Part shown: in pieces, positions 53,581 to 64,000 of the stretch
Position numbering within the stretch: the stretch's first letter is position 1
Layout: each line of letters begins with the position of its first letter
DNA from: Alkalihalobacillus sp. LMS39
Lineage (GTDB): Bacteria > Bacillota > Bacilli > Bacillales > Bacillaceae_F
Length of the DNA: 64,000 bases
Direction: 5' to 3'
Assembly (NCBI RefSeq): GCF_022812285.1
Contig: NZ_CP093300.1
Location: forward strand, 744,001-808,000
The notes under the pieces: generated by a model
What the model was told of the DNA's origin: nothing
The model's input: only the letters and a program-made list of their open reading frames with translations
Databases searched by the model: none
Program-made: the position numbers and the translations under genes

Positions 53581-54133
53581 CCGGCTATTTGAGATAGTCG
53601 GTTATTCATTTTGAGTCTTGAATCACGAAGATGATAGCCGCACATCGGTAACTAGTTCACTTCAACATTTAATTTAAGGTTGGATTATTGGAGGATTGGG
53701 GGGGGGGGAACGGATAGCGGAGGCTAGGAAAGGAGTGCGTATGATAGCTATAACACATCTAGCGGACATACGTTCCGCTATTTAAACAAAAACTAGCGAT
53801 TTACAAATGGTATCGGACATGTGTTCCGTTAAAGTAGAAAAAACAAGCTCTTTTTGTCTTTGTTTGGGGTAAATAACGGAACGTATGTCCGTAAGAACTG
53901 AAAGAAGTGCGTTTTTTCCTCAAATAGCGGAACGAATGTCCGATAGCTCGGACCGCCTAGTAGCTATGACGCAAAGGCTCTCGTGATACTCACTGTTTTT
54001 AGATTTAGTCTAATGAACTACAAGTTTAAAACTAAAAATGGATTTGCTAAAATAGGAGTTGATATAAATAGAATTGGTAGATTAAATGTATTGAGTTAAA
54101 TCATGAGCTCAATTTAATAAGGAGGCGAATACT
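53581..54133. other. Repeat-bearing intergenic region
   Basis: No gene. It contains a run of ten G (53699-53708), a nested palindromic repeat element (53760-53945) and the promoter region of the SNF2 helicase gene. Confidence 0.6.
53760..53945. repeat. Nested palindromic repeat element, copy A
   Basis: Four copies of a 20-base unit: TAGCGGACATACGTTCCGCT (53760), ATCGGACATGTGTTCCGTTA (53812), TAACGGAACGTATGTCCGTA (53874) and TAGCGGAACGAATGTCCGAT (53925). The first two are in one orientation and the last two inverted; start-to-start spacings are 52, 62 and 51. The same arrangement recurs at 58968-59151. Confidence 0.8.
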
Positions 54134-57100
54134 ATGTTTGAAATATTAACAAGAAAAGAAACAGCTGACTTATTTTCAAAAAAAATATATAAGCGTGGTG
54201 AACAGTATTTTCGAGAAGGGCGTGTAAAGAAGTTGTACCATGCCACAGACAGTCATGTTTGGATGGCCAAGGTGAGTGGAACTAAGACGTATGATGTTGA
54301 AATTGAGTATGATGAAATAGGAATGAAATTTGAATGTAATTGTCCGGCATTTAGTAGTTATGAGCCATGTAAACATGTTGCAGCTGCATTACTTGAGATA
54401 TTTGAAGGTGATACGACATTATCAGATGAGGATGAGTATTTTGATCGCATAAAGAATAAGCGTGAAGATAGTAAAAAAATAGCAGAAGAAATTCAAAGAA
54501 AAAGAGAGGAAGAATATGCGTTATTTTTAAAAGGATTAACTAGTAAATTAATCAGTCTTGTCTCTAACATTCCAAAAGAAAATGATTCAATAGACGAAGT
54601 CGTGATGAAAGAACCTTTGCTTGTTGACTGGATGATTAAATTAGAAAAACGGTATTATAATAGAACAAGCTTATTAACGATTGAAATGAATGTAGGACCA
54701 AAGCGTACATATGTTGTTAAAAACATTAGAGATTTTTTATCGGCAATAAAGCGAAAGGAACAACGACTGTTTACAAAAAACTTTACTTTTGATCCAACAA
54801 AACAAACCTTTTCCAAATTAGACGAAGAGATGATTGCGATACTACAGAAAGCATTAGTTTATGAAGACACATACAAAGATATTCACTCTTCTTATGATAG
54901 AAGTGCTTCTGAGCGAACAATTGTTATCCCACCATTCCTTGCCGATGAGTTTTTGTCCATCGTAACGGAAAGACAGGTTCATTTGGAGGTGAATGGAAAA
55001 ACTTATTATGAGATTCACGTTCATCAATCAGAGCTCCCATTAACAATTCCATTAAAAAAAGAAAATGGAGATGACCTTCAGTTGGATCTATCGGAACTGG
55101 TAGAGATCACTCCATTGCATTTATATGGATATATTATGAAGAACAATCACTTCTTTAAAATAACGGATGAACAGAGTTTGGTTATTAGTCATTTGATGGA
55201 AATAATTGCTATGGCGCCAAATCAGTCATTGCCTATTGCGAATGAATTTATTGAAACCTTTATGTCCAACACAATCCCAAGAATAGAAAAAATCGGTCAG
55301 CTAGAAATCGCACCTGAAGTTTCCAATAAAATTCAAAAAACTCCGTTACAAGCAAAGGCCTATATTGACCGAAATGAGGAAGTAATCACTGTTTCACTAG
55401 AATTTATTTATGGAGAAGAAAAAATAAATCCGTTGGAACGGACAAATGTGCCAAAGGATGGGCCGATTGTTATTCGTGACATGGAAAAAGAACAAACACT
55501 ATTGTGGATTATGGAGTCAGCTTCATTAAGTTCAAGCAATAGATTTTTTTATACACAAGATGAAGAGCAAGCGTACAATCTATTATATAAAATCTTACCG
55601 CTGCTTGAGGATAAAGCGGATGTCTATTTGACAAGTGCCGTTAAATCTATGATTTTACCTACAATGCAGACACCTATGACAACGATCGAGGTCGATAGTT
55701 CGAACAATTGGCTTGAAGTAAATTTTGATATGGCTGGCATTGAGAATGAAATGGTAAGGAATATATTACAATCTGTTGTAGAAAAAAAGAAGTATTATCG
55801 GCTTCCAAACGGAGCGTTTGTTTCGCTAGAATCTGAGGAATTCAAAACGATTCAACACATAGCTGACGAATTCGAACTGAAAAAATCACAGCTCCAAGAG
55901 TCCATTCAACTTCCGCTTTATAAAGGAATTCAGATTGATGAAATGATAAATAACCAAAAGGGAAGCGGGACGAAGTTTGGAAAACAGTTTCGTCGACTAT
56001 TAAACCGATTGAAAAATCCTGAAGAATTAGAGTTTGACCTACCAAAAGGACTTCAAGCTCAATTAAGGGATTATCAATTGTATGGTTTTCAATGGTTCAA
56101 AACTCTTAGTTACTACCGATTTGGTGGAATTCTTGCAGACGATATGGGGCTCGGGAAAACTATTCAAAGTATTGCCTATATATTATCTGAGAAAGCGGAA
56201 GATAGTCATCCTACTTTAATTGTAGCTCCGGCTTCCCTCGTTTTTAACTGGAAAAATGAATTTCAAAAATTTGCGCCTTCTTTAACAGTAGAAGTGTTGG
56301 TTGGTAAGCCTGAGGAACGCTTTGAAAAACTACAAAACAAAGAAATTGATGTTTTAATCACTTCCTATCCAACCTTAAGGCAAGACATTGAGGCGTATAA
56401 AGAGTTCGTGTTCAACACACTTATTTTAGATGAAGCGCAGGCGATAAAAAATTATTCAACCAAAACAGCAAAGGCAGTTAGAGAAATAAACGCCAATACC
56501 CGTTTTGCGCTTAGCGGAACCCCGATTGAAAATTCAATTGATGAACTATGGTCTATTTTTCAAACAGTAATGCCTCACTTCTTTCCAAACCAGAAAAACT
56601 TTCGTCAACTTCAACCAGAGAAGGTGGCGAAAATGATTCGACCATTTTTGCTTCGAAGGGTGAAGAAAGATGTTTTAAAAGAATTGCCTGATAAAATTGA
56701 AACGATTCATTATACAGAACTAACGACAGAACAAAAAAGTTTATATTTAGCTTATCTTGAAAAAATTCAACAAGAATCAAAAGAATCACTTGAAGGAGAA
56801 GGGTTCCAAAAGAGTAGGATGAAATTGTTAGCTGGTTTAACGAGACTGCGACAATTGTGTTGTCATCCATCTTTATTTCTAGAAGATTACAGTGGACAAT
56901 CAGGTAAGTTGCAACAATTAGTCGAAATCATCATCAATGCTAAAGAAAATGGGAAAAGGATGTTAATTTTCTCTCAATTTACGAGTATGCTCGTGCTCAT
57001 TCGAGAACAGTTAAACCGAATAGATGAACCGTATTTTTATTTAGATGGACAAACGAATCCAAAGGACAGAGTGGAAATGGTGACTCGGTATAATGAAGGG

Positions 57101-57412
57101 GAAGCAGATATCTTTCTCATCTCGTTAAAGGCTGGAAATACAGGGTTAAACTTAACAGGTGCAGATACTGTAATTCTATATGACCTTTGGTGGAATCTGG
57201 CAGTTGAAGAACAAGCAGCAGGACGAGCACATCGAATCGGACAAAAAAATGTCGTACAAGTCATTCGCTTAATTACACAAGGCACGATCGAAGAAAAGAT
57301 TTATAAACTACAACAAAATAAAAAAGAATTGATTGAAACTGTCGTTGAAGCAGGCGACCAAGCGATAACCTCAATTACAGAGGAAGAAATTAGAGAAATA
57401 TTAAATATATAA
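54134..57412 (+). CDS. SWIM-SNF2 helicase-like ATPase
   Basis: A 1092-residue SNF2-family protein. A SWIM zinc finger lies near the N terminus (FECNCPAFSSYEPCKHVAAA, about 66-82), followed by a SNF2-associated domain. The ATPase has ADDMGLGKTIQSIAYI (about 667), the Walker B variant LDEAQAIKN (about 765), LSGTPIENSIDELWSIF, and QAAGRAHRIGQ as motif VI. Such proteins remodel protein-DNA complexes rather than unwinding DNA; its bacterial role is unclear, perhaps transcription recycling as for RapA. AAGGAGGCG precedes the ATG. No partner gene is seen. Confidence 0.92.
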   Translation: MFEILTRKETADLFSKKIYKRGEQYFREGRVKKLYHATDSHVWMAKVSGTKTYDVEIEYDEIGMKFECNCPAFSSYEPCKHVAAALLEIFEGDTTLSDEDEYFDRIKNKREDSKKIAEEIQRKREEEYALFLKGLTSKLISLVSNIPKENDSIDEVVMKEPLLVDWMIKLEKRYYNRTSLLTIEMNVGPKRTYVVKNIRDFLSAIKRKEQRLFTKNFTFDPTKQTFSKLDEEMIAILQKALVYEDTYKDIHSSYDRSASERTIVIPPFLADEFLSIVTERQVHLEVNGKTYYEIHVHQSELPLTIPLKKENGDDLQLDLSELVEITPLHLYGYIMKNNHFFKITDEQSLVISHLMEIIAMAPNQSLPIANEFIETFMSNTIPRIEKIGQLEIAPEVSNKIQKTPLQAKAYIDRNEEVITVSLEFIYGEEKINPLERTNVPKDGPIVIRDMEKEQTLLWIMESASLSSSNRFFYTQDEEQAYNLLYKILPLLEDKADVYLTSAVKSMILPTMQTPMTTIEVDSSNNWLEVNFDMAGIENEMVRNILQSVVEKKKYYRLPNGAFVSLESEEFKTIQHIADEFELKKSQLQESIQLPLYKGIQIDEMINNQKGSGTKFGKQFRRLLNRLKNPEELEFDLPKGLQAQLRDYQLYGFQWFKTLSYYRFGGILADDMGLGKTIQSIAYILSEKAEDSHPTLIVAPASLVFNWKNEFQKFAPSLTVEVLVGKPEERFEKLQNKEIDVLITSYPTLRQDIEAYKEFVFNTLILDEAQAIKNYSTKTAKAVREINANTRFALSGTPIENSIDELWSIFQTVMPHFFPNQKNFRQLQPEKVAKMIRPFLLRRVKKDVLKELPDKIETIHYTELTTEQKSLYLAYLEKIQQESKESLEGEGFQKSRMKLLAGLTRLRQLCCHPSLFLEDYSGQSGKLQQLVEIIINAKENGKRMLIFSQFTSMLVLIREQLNRIDEPYFYLDGQTNPKDRVEMVTRYNEGEADIFLISLKAGNTGLNLTGADTVILYDLWWNLAVEEQAAGRAHRIGQKNVVQVIRLITQGTIEEKIYKLQQNKKELIETVVEAGDQAITSITEEEIREILNI

Positions 57413-57420
57413 TTTGTTTT

Positions 57421-57468
57421 AAGGCAACTGAAAAAAGTCGTATTGCCCTTTTTCAGTTGCTTTTTCAA
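57421..57468 (+). terminator. Terminator after SNF2 gene
   Basis: GGCAACTGAAAAA pairs with TTTTTCAGTTGCT around a 14-base loop, followed by TTTT. Confidence 0.88.
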
Positions 57469-57617
57469 CATATAAGAAAGCATAAAAATCTAGGTGTAGC
57501 AGTGAAGCTTTGAAAGTTTATTGTAGAAGAGCGAAGGATCCGCACTTCGCTTGAAACGAAAAGACGCTTCTGCGTTTCTCTTAACGGAGGGCGTTTGAAT
57601 TGTGAGTTATAGGGATC

Positions 57618-57714
57618 TATTGGACAAAACGAGTGCAAAATTGGAGAGAAGTGTCTAATAGAAGGTTTCTATTGGACAAAACAAGAGTAAAATCGGAAAG
57701 AAGTGTCTAATAGG
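57618..57714. repeat. Tandem hairpin repeat, two units
   Basis: Two units start CTATTGGACAAAAC and end AGAAGTGTCTAATAG, at about 57618-57662 and 57669-57714 (period 51). Ends are inverted (CTATTGGACA against TGTCTAATAG), so each unit can fold. It is a different family from the CGGACAT element, with the same intergenic style. Confidence 0.75.
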
Positions 57715-57728
57715 AGACTTCTGTCAGC

Positions 57729-57872
57729 TATGTTTGTTTAGTGTGTCATGAAAAGGAAAAGATACCTTTTGATGTGGTAAAAGATTTTGATTTAATGGGT
57801 GGTGGCGATCCGGTGACACCACCAATGTTTTCCTGTGAAACTTGTGGAGGGGGAATGTATTCTGAGTATTAG
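57729..57872 (+). pseudogene. Zinc-ribbon protein, 5' end lost
   Basis: An open frame of 47 codons reads YVCLVCHEKEKIPFDVVKDF, then DLMGGGDPVTPPMFSCETCG and GGMYSEY before the stop. Paired CxxC motifs (CLVC, CETC) indicate a small zinc ribbon. No start codon or ribosome site is present in frame: upstream it runs into TAG inside the tandem repeat. I infer that the start was overwritten by the repeat; a GTG inside the frame is a poor alternative. Confidence 0.55.
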
Positions 57873-57925
57873 AAAGGGGTACATGGAGTAGAGTACAGGC
57901 TTTCAGTTTTGCAGGAAACAATAAA

Positions 57926-57961
57926 GACTGAGTGAGGTGGGTTTCCTCACTCAGTTTTTAT
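57926..57961 (+). terminator. Terminator after zinc-ribbon fragment
   Basis: ACTGAGTGAGG and CCTCACTCAGT, 11-bp perfect stem, then TTTTA. The strong terminator supports a once real gene here. Confidence 0.88.
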
Positions 57962-57984
57962 TAAATGTGTTTTTTTTTTTTAGA

Positions 57985-58128
57985 TTAATGTGTTCGTTTT
58001 GATTTGCTTCCACGTCTAGAATTGTAATCATTGCCTTTGTTGTTATCGCCAGCATCACCATGTAATTGTCCACCTCGTTCTGGTGCGCTTTGGTTGGCGC
58101 TTCCGCCTTGATTATTTCGTTTTGTCAT
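57985..58128 (-). CDS. Small Gly/Asn-rich basic protein, 47 aa
   Basis: MTKRNNQGGSANQSAPERGG and on through DAGDNNKGNDYNSRRGSKSK. It is disordered-looking, highly polar and basic at the end. The ATG at 58128 has GAGGAGGTG upstream, which makes it a real gene despite its length; a longer in-frame start lacks one. The composition resembles small spore or stress proteins, but no family is recognised. Confidence 0.7.
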   Translation of the reverse strand: MTKRNNQGGSANQSAPERGGQLHGDAGDNNKGNDYNSRRGSKSKRTH

Positions 58129-58351
58129 CCAATACACCTCCTCAACATAAAGTATTATTAGCATTCCAATAATCGGAAAAATTAGTATGTGCACTCATGA
58201 AAATTGAAATTTACAAGCGATGTAAATATTATAGTGGAAAAATGATCCAAAAATATCTTTATTGTTTCTTTATTACCAAGTATAATATGGAGGTAGTAAG
58301 AAAAGACACATGCACTTATATTATTTTTATGTGTTGTAAGGAGTTTAATAA

Positions 58352-58855
58352 ATGATGGATGGGGGTAGTAAAATGTCAGAAGAAAATGAAGTGGTTGTTG
58401 AACAAGTAGAGCAAGTTGAAAAGCCTAGACCTAAATTGGAAAGAAGAGAAGGAGAGCCGACGGCTGCTTTTAAAGGAGCAACTTGGGCTGCGTTATTGTT
58501 AGGGGTTTCTTCGTATTTAATTGGTTTGTCTAATGCAGGGATGGAGTTGAATGAAAAAGGGTATTATTTTGCAGTTTTAGTTTTCGGTTTATATTCAGCG
58601 GTTTCATTACAAAAAGCGGTGAGAGATAGAGATGAAGGGATTCCTGTTACAAATCTTTATTATGGGATAAGTTGGTTAGCATTAGTAATTGCTATCTCTT
58701 TAATGGCAATTGGCTTATATAATGCAGGAAGTATTATTTTAAGTGAAAAAGGCTTTTACGGAATGGCTTTTGTTCTTAGTTTGTTTGCTGCTATAACGGT
58801 GCAAAAGAATATAAGAGATACGCAAAAAGCGCGTGATAATTGGCATAATCAATAA
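58352..58855 (+). CDS. YiaA/YiaB family membrane protein
   Basis: A 167-residue protein with an acidic N-terminal tail and two YiaAB units, each a two-helix hairpin: FKGATWAALLLGVSSYLIGL ending NEKGYYFAVLVFGLYSAVSL, then WLALVIAISLMAIGLYNAGS ending SEKGFYGMAFVLSLFAAITV. Both end in QK(A/N)xRD. This is the duplicated form of the family, whose function is unknown. GTAAGGAG precedes the ATG. Confidence 0.9.
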   Translation: MMDGGSKMSEENEVVVEQVEQVEKPRPKLERREGEPTAAFKGATWAALLLGVSSYLIGLSNAGMELNEKGYYFAVLVFGLYSAVSLQKAVRDRDEGIPVTNLYYGISWLALVIAISLMAIGLYNAGSIILSEKGFYGMAFVLSLFAAITVQKNIRDTQKARDNWHNQ

Positions 58856-58967
58856 AGAACATGAAAGGGACACTACAATGTGAATTGTAGTGTTTTGTGA
58901 TAAGAAAGAAAATTTTTGGTCTAGCAGAGAAGCTTTGAAAGCTTATTCAAGAAGACAAAAAAACTAC

Positions 58968-59151
58968 GTACGGACATCTATTCCTCTATTTATAAGATAA
59001 ATCAAGTTTTTCAATAGCTATCGGACATGTGTTCCGCTAAATAGGGAAAAAATAAGGATTTTCTGGATGGATTGGTTAAGTAGCGGAACACATGTCCGTT
59101 AAGAATCGGAAAAATCCTAATCCTTGTCATATAACGGAATAGATGTCCGAT
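58968..59151. repeat. Nested palindromic repeat element, copy B
   Basis: Four units at 58968, 59020, 59081 and 59132 (TACGGACATCTATTCCTC, ATCGGACATGTGTTCCGCTA, TAGCGGAACACATGTCCGTT, TAACGGAATAGATGTCCGAT). Two direct then two inverted, with spacings 52, 61 and 51, almost the same as copy A. The rest of 58856-59281 holds no gene. Confidence 0.8.
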
Positions 59152-59244
59152 GCGCGATTCTCTACTTATCGCAGTTCTTGGCATTGCGCTACAGTTACAC
59201 GCTTTTCTCTCTATTTCACTAGAAAGGACACAAATTCAAATAAA

Positions 59245-59274
59245 AAAACCGTCATCACATTTGATGACGGTTTT
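59245..59274 (-). terminator. Terminator of katG
   Basis: AAAACCGTCATCA and TGATGACGGTTTT, 13-bp perfect stem with a four-base loop; on the minus strand it ends in a T run. It starts eight bases after the katG stop. Confidence 0.92.
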
Positions 59275-59281
59275 CTATTTA

Positions 59282-61540
<2,259 letters not shown>

Positions 61541-61545
61541 CTAGA

Positions 61546-61577
61546 TGAGAATAATTATTGTTATGTAATCATTATAA
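61546..61577 (-). promoter_or_regulatory. PerR/Fur-like boxes upstream of katG
   Basis: On the minus strand TTATAATGATTACAT (61563-61577) matches the PerR box TTATAATnATTATAA at 12 of 14 fixed positions. Next to it TGAGAATAATTATTG (61546-61560) is a weaker Fur/PerR-like site (11 of 14 to the Fur box). Peroxide-released repression of katG is expected. Confidence 0.75.
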
Positions 61578-61896
61578 TAAACTATCGATTAAAAAGAAAG
61601 AATAATAACTTAAAAATATAAATTTTTTTTAAGAGTATGATGACATCAAGCTTTATAACGATTTAATTCTCTTTTTCTCTGTGGAATTATGGCATTTTAT
61701 GGAGAAGTTTTGGGAAAAACTAGAATGGAATATTTCTCATTTGACTCTATCTTATTGAATATGAAGAAACTTGACATACACAAGTACATGACTATGTTTA
61801 TGACAAGGAGGATGATGGGATGATAAAAATTCTTTTTTTATATACCCGAATTTGAAGAACGTGAAACAAAGATTGGATTTTAATATTAATTTATGT
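61578..61896. other. Spacer between katG and sugar-kinase promoters
   Basis: No gene identified. A strong ribosome site (AAGGAGG at about 61805) precedes an ATG whose frame (MIKILFLYTRI) stops after 11 codons, possibly a remnant of a small gene. Confidence 0.45.
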
Positions 61897-61953
61897 AATT
61901 GTACGTATTTAATGTTTATAAATATAAAATAATATAAAGTTGTACGTACATTT
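61897..61953 (+). promoter_or_regulatory. Two AraR-type operators
   Basis: B. subtilis AraR binds ATTTGTACGTACAAAT. Here AGTTGTACGTACATTT (61938-61953) matches at 13 of 16 and AATTGTACGTATTTAA (61897-61912) at 11 of 16. Their centres are 41 bp apart, close to the in-phase spacing that allows cooperative looping by AraR. They lie 120-180 bases before the kinase start. Confidence 0.75.
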
Positions 61954-62076
61954 TTTATTGTAAATTAGAAAGTTATTTCTTATAATAATGGTATCAACGA
62001 TATGTAATAGATATTGCTTCTTGTTTTCATAGAATGTTGGACTTCTACTAAACTATGTGTACTGGGGGAAATGATA

Positions 62077-63675
62077 ATGAGTATTGATGTAAAACAAATG
62101 ATTGAGAGTGGAAAAACAGTACTAGGAATTGAGCTTGGATCAACTCGTATAAAAGCGGTTCTTATCGGGGAAGATAATGTACCGATCGCTTCTGGTAGTC
62201 ATGAGTGGGAAAATCAATTGGTTAATAATATTTGGACGTATTCTGTAGAAAGTGTTTGGAAGGGTTTACAAGATAGCTATCAACAATTAATTGAAAACGT
62301 GAAAGAACAATTTGGTGTGAGCATAAAAACAATTGGAGCTATTGGATTTAGTGCAATGATGCATGGTTATATGGTTTTTGATAAAGAAGGAGAACTGCTC
62401 GTTCCATTCCGAACGTGGCGGAACAACATGACTGAGCAAGCTTCCAATCAGTTAACAGAACTATTAAACTATAATATCCCGCAAAGATGGAGTATTGCTC
62501 ATCTCTATCAAGCGATTTTAAATGGAGAAGAACATGTGAATCAAATTGCGTTCCAAACAACATTGGCTGGATATGTGCATTGGAAATTGACGGGGCAAAA
62601 AGTGTTAGGTGTGGGCGAAGCTTCTGGTGTATTCCCTATTGATTTAAGCACGAAACAATATAATGAAGCCATGATTACGCAGTTTAATGACTTAATTGCC
62701 TCGAGAAACCTTCCTTGGCAGCTTGAAGATATCTTACCAAGTGTGTTGGTAGCGGGAGAAAATGCGGGTGTCCTTACTGAAGAGGGAGCCAAACTATTAG
62801 ATGTCAGTGGAGAATTACAAAGTGGAATTCCGCTTTGTCCACCAGAAGGTGATGCAGGAACAGGAATGGTGGCTACAAACAGTATTGCTAAACGAACAGG
62901 GAATGTCTCAGCAGGAACGTCAGCGTTTGCGATGGTTGTGTTAGAAAAAGATTTGTCCAAAGTCCATCCAGAAATTGACCTTGTAACAACACCTACTGGG
63001 AATCTAGTCGCAATGGCCCATTCAAATAACTGCTCTTCGGATATGAATGCTTGGGTTGGGTTGTTTGATGAATTTACGAAAGCACTTGGAATCGAGGTCG
63101 ATAAAACAAAATTATATGAAACTCTTTTTAATTCCGCTCTTAGCGGGGACCCTGACGCTGGTGGCTTATTATCCTATGGTTATCTTTCAGGAGAACATAT
63201 GACCCATTTTGAAGAAGGTCGTCCGTTGTTTGTAAGGTCTACTGGTTCAAATTTTAATTTAGCGAACTTCATGCGAACTCATTTATTTACAGCTTTCGGT
63301 GCGATGAAAATTGGAATGGATATTTTGTTTAAAGAAGAAAAAGTCGAACTTGACGAAGTGTTAGGTCACGGTGGATTGTTTAAAACAGAAGGTGTCGGCC
63401 AACGCTTTTTAGCAGCAGCTTTTAACGTGCCTGTTTCTGTTATGGAAACTGCGGGAGAAGGCGGAGCATGGGGAATTGCATTGTTAGGATCGTATATGAT
63501 AAACAAAAAGGAAAACGAAACATTAGAGAGCTTTTTAAATGGCCATGTGTTTGCTGGCCAAACAGTCAAAACGGTGTCACCTGACCCGATTGACGTTGAA
63601 GGATTTGAACAATTTATGGAGCGATATAAGCAAGGACTTGAGATTGAAAGAGCGGCAGTGAATACACTTCGATAA
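62077..63675 (+). CDS. FGGY carbohydrate kinase, probable L-ribulokinase
   Basis: A 532-residue sugar kinase. The ATP-site loop is [17 protein letters not shown], with [15 protein letters not shown], the central [15 protein letters not shown] with [10 protein letters not shown], and the C-terminal [18 protein letters not shown]. It is not the classic AraB type; it resembles the xylulokinase-like AraK group. The two AraR-type operators upstream argue that its substrate is L-ribulose in arabinose breakdown. The ATG at 62077 follows GGGGG; the 62014 reading adds unlike sequence. A terminator follows, so it is a single-gene unit. Confidence 0.8.
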   Translation: MSIDVKQMIESGKTVLGIELGSTRIKAVLIGEDNVPIASGSHEWENQLVNNIWTYSVESVWKGLQDSYQQLIENVKEQFGVSIKTIGAIGFSAMMHGYMVFDKEGELLVPFRTWRNNMTEQASNQLTELLNYNIPQRWSIAHLYQAILNGEEHVNQIAFQTTLAGYVHWKLTGQKVLGVGEASGVFPIDLSTKQYNEAMITQFNDLIASRNLPWQLEDILPSVLVAGENAGVLTEEGAKLLDVSGELQSGIPLCPPEGDAGTGMVATNSIAKRTGNVSAGTSAFAMVVLEKDLSKVHPEIDLVTTPTGNLVAMAHSNNCSSDMNAWVGLFDEFTKALGIEVDKTKLYETLFNSALSGDPDAGGLLSYGYLSGEHMTHFEEGRPLFVRSTGSNFNLANFMRTHLFTAFGAMKIGMDILFKEEKVELDEVLGHGGLFKTEGVGQRFLAAAFNVPVSVMETAGEGGAWGIALLGSYMINKKENETLESFLNGHVFAGQTVKTVSPDPIDVEGFEQFMERYKQGLEIERAAVNTLR

Positions 63676-63685
63676 TAATATATTG

Positions 63686-63723
63686 AAAAAAAGCGATAAG
63701 GAAGAATCCTTATCGCTTTTTTT
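63686..63723 (+). terminator. Terminator after sugar kinase
   Basis: AAGCGATAAGG and CCTTATCGCTT, 11-bp perfect stem with six-base loop, flanked by A and T tracts; works on both strands. Confidence 0.92.
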
Positions 63724-63795
63724 GTTTAGTATAATATTTAAAGGTTTTATAGTAAAATAGAATTAGTTATAAGTACCTGTTCAGGAGTTGGAAAA

Positions 63796-64000
63796 ATGAA
63801 TATAGTAAATATGCTTTTTTTAGGTTTAGGATTTCTATTTATCTTACTATCGTTAGTTATCATCATCGTAAAACTTACAAAAGGAAACCATGTTTTTTCT
63901 CCGTTATTAGTATCGTGTATTGTATTTGGTTTCCTATCGGTAATTGCAGGTGTTGTGTTCATGGTATTAGATGGAAATGAAAATGTCGTTCAAGTTACAA
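63796..64000 (+). CDS. Small membrane protein, 3' end outside window
   Basis: A frame beginning MNIVNMLFLGLGFLFILLSL, followed by VIIIVKLTKGN and a second helix LLVSCIVFGFLSVIAGVVFM, then DGNENVVQVT at the window edge. CAGGAG lies before the ATG at 63796. Two membrane helices are visible in 68 residues; no family is recognised. It follows the kinase terminator and so has its own promoter. Confidence 0.7.
   Translation, partial: MNIVNMLFLGLGFLFILLSLVIIIVKLTKGNHVFSPLLVSCIVFGFLSVIAGVVFMVLDGNENVVQVT

Noticed and set aside
53760-53945. Repeat units as a CRISPR array
   Set aside because: Units change orientation and are only four; spacers are not uniform and no cas genes are present.
62541-62960. 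139-codon minus-strand frame
   Set aside because: Antisense to the sugar kinase; no start context or domain.

Overview
This 64 kb window is low-G+C Firmicutes DNA. Strong GGAGG-type ribosome sites, GTG/TTG starts, Fur-, PerR- and AraR-type operators, YwbE, DUF1328, CPBP and CspA-type genes all fit a soil or environmental member of the Bacillaceae. No rRNA, tRNA or CRISPR array was seen. All family names come from reading motifs and remembered family sequences; no database search was run.

Layout. (1) 1-4904: a vanG-type glycopeptide-resistance cluster, with the end of a VanS-like kinase, a terminator, then overlapping vanG (D-Ala:D-Ser ligase type), vanXY and vanT. (2) 4873-6094: small genes and a collapsed zeta-toxin-like gene. 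(3) 6332-11637: a five-gene NikABCDE-type ABC importer behind a promoter with a Fur-like box. (4) 12091-12860: a membrane protein with a tandem palindromic operator. (5) 13131-27408: a conjugation module with PcfB, TrbL/VirB6, PrgI, VirB4, CwlT-like hydrolase, DUF4366, InlB-type repeat protein, Maff2 pilin-like protein and VirD4, but no relaxase, integrase or topoisomerase. It is followed by a decayed IS66-type element (27538-28130).

(6) 28369-33759: an unusual three-gene set: a beta-helix repeat protein, a lidless Hsp70 and a TPR plus double CbbX/SpoVK-type AAA+ ATPase. This is the best candidate for an undescribed system. (7) 33945-41512: DUF1328, an Rrf2/thioredoxin-reductase-like/methyltransferase operon, a divergent MFS/MerR pair, DUF1349, and a TetR-GNAT-membrane protein group with two TetR-type operators. 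(8) 41631-45757: a NarL-type two-component system and a membrane-tethered DJ-1/PfpI protein, flanked by two direct copies of a cold-shock gene with its leader, one intact and one decayed.

(9) 45908-53580: ywbE, an AraC/GyrI regulator, a lipoprotein, an intracellular GH43 arabinanase, a CPBP protease and a phospholipase-D-type protein. (10) 53760-59151: a SWIM/SNF2 helicase and small genes set among several families of palindromic intergenic repeats. (11) 59282-64000: katG with PerR/Fur-like sites, and a FGGY sugar kinase behind two AraR-type operators 41 bp apart, which together with the arabinanase indicates arabinan/arabinose use. The window ends inside a small membrane-protein gene.
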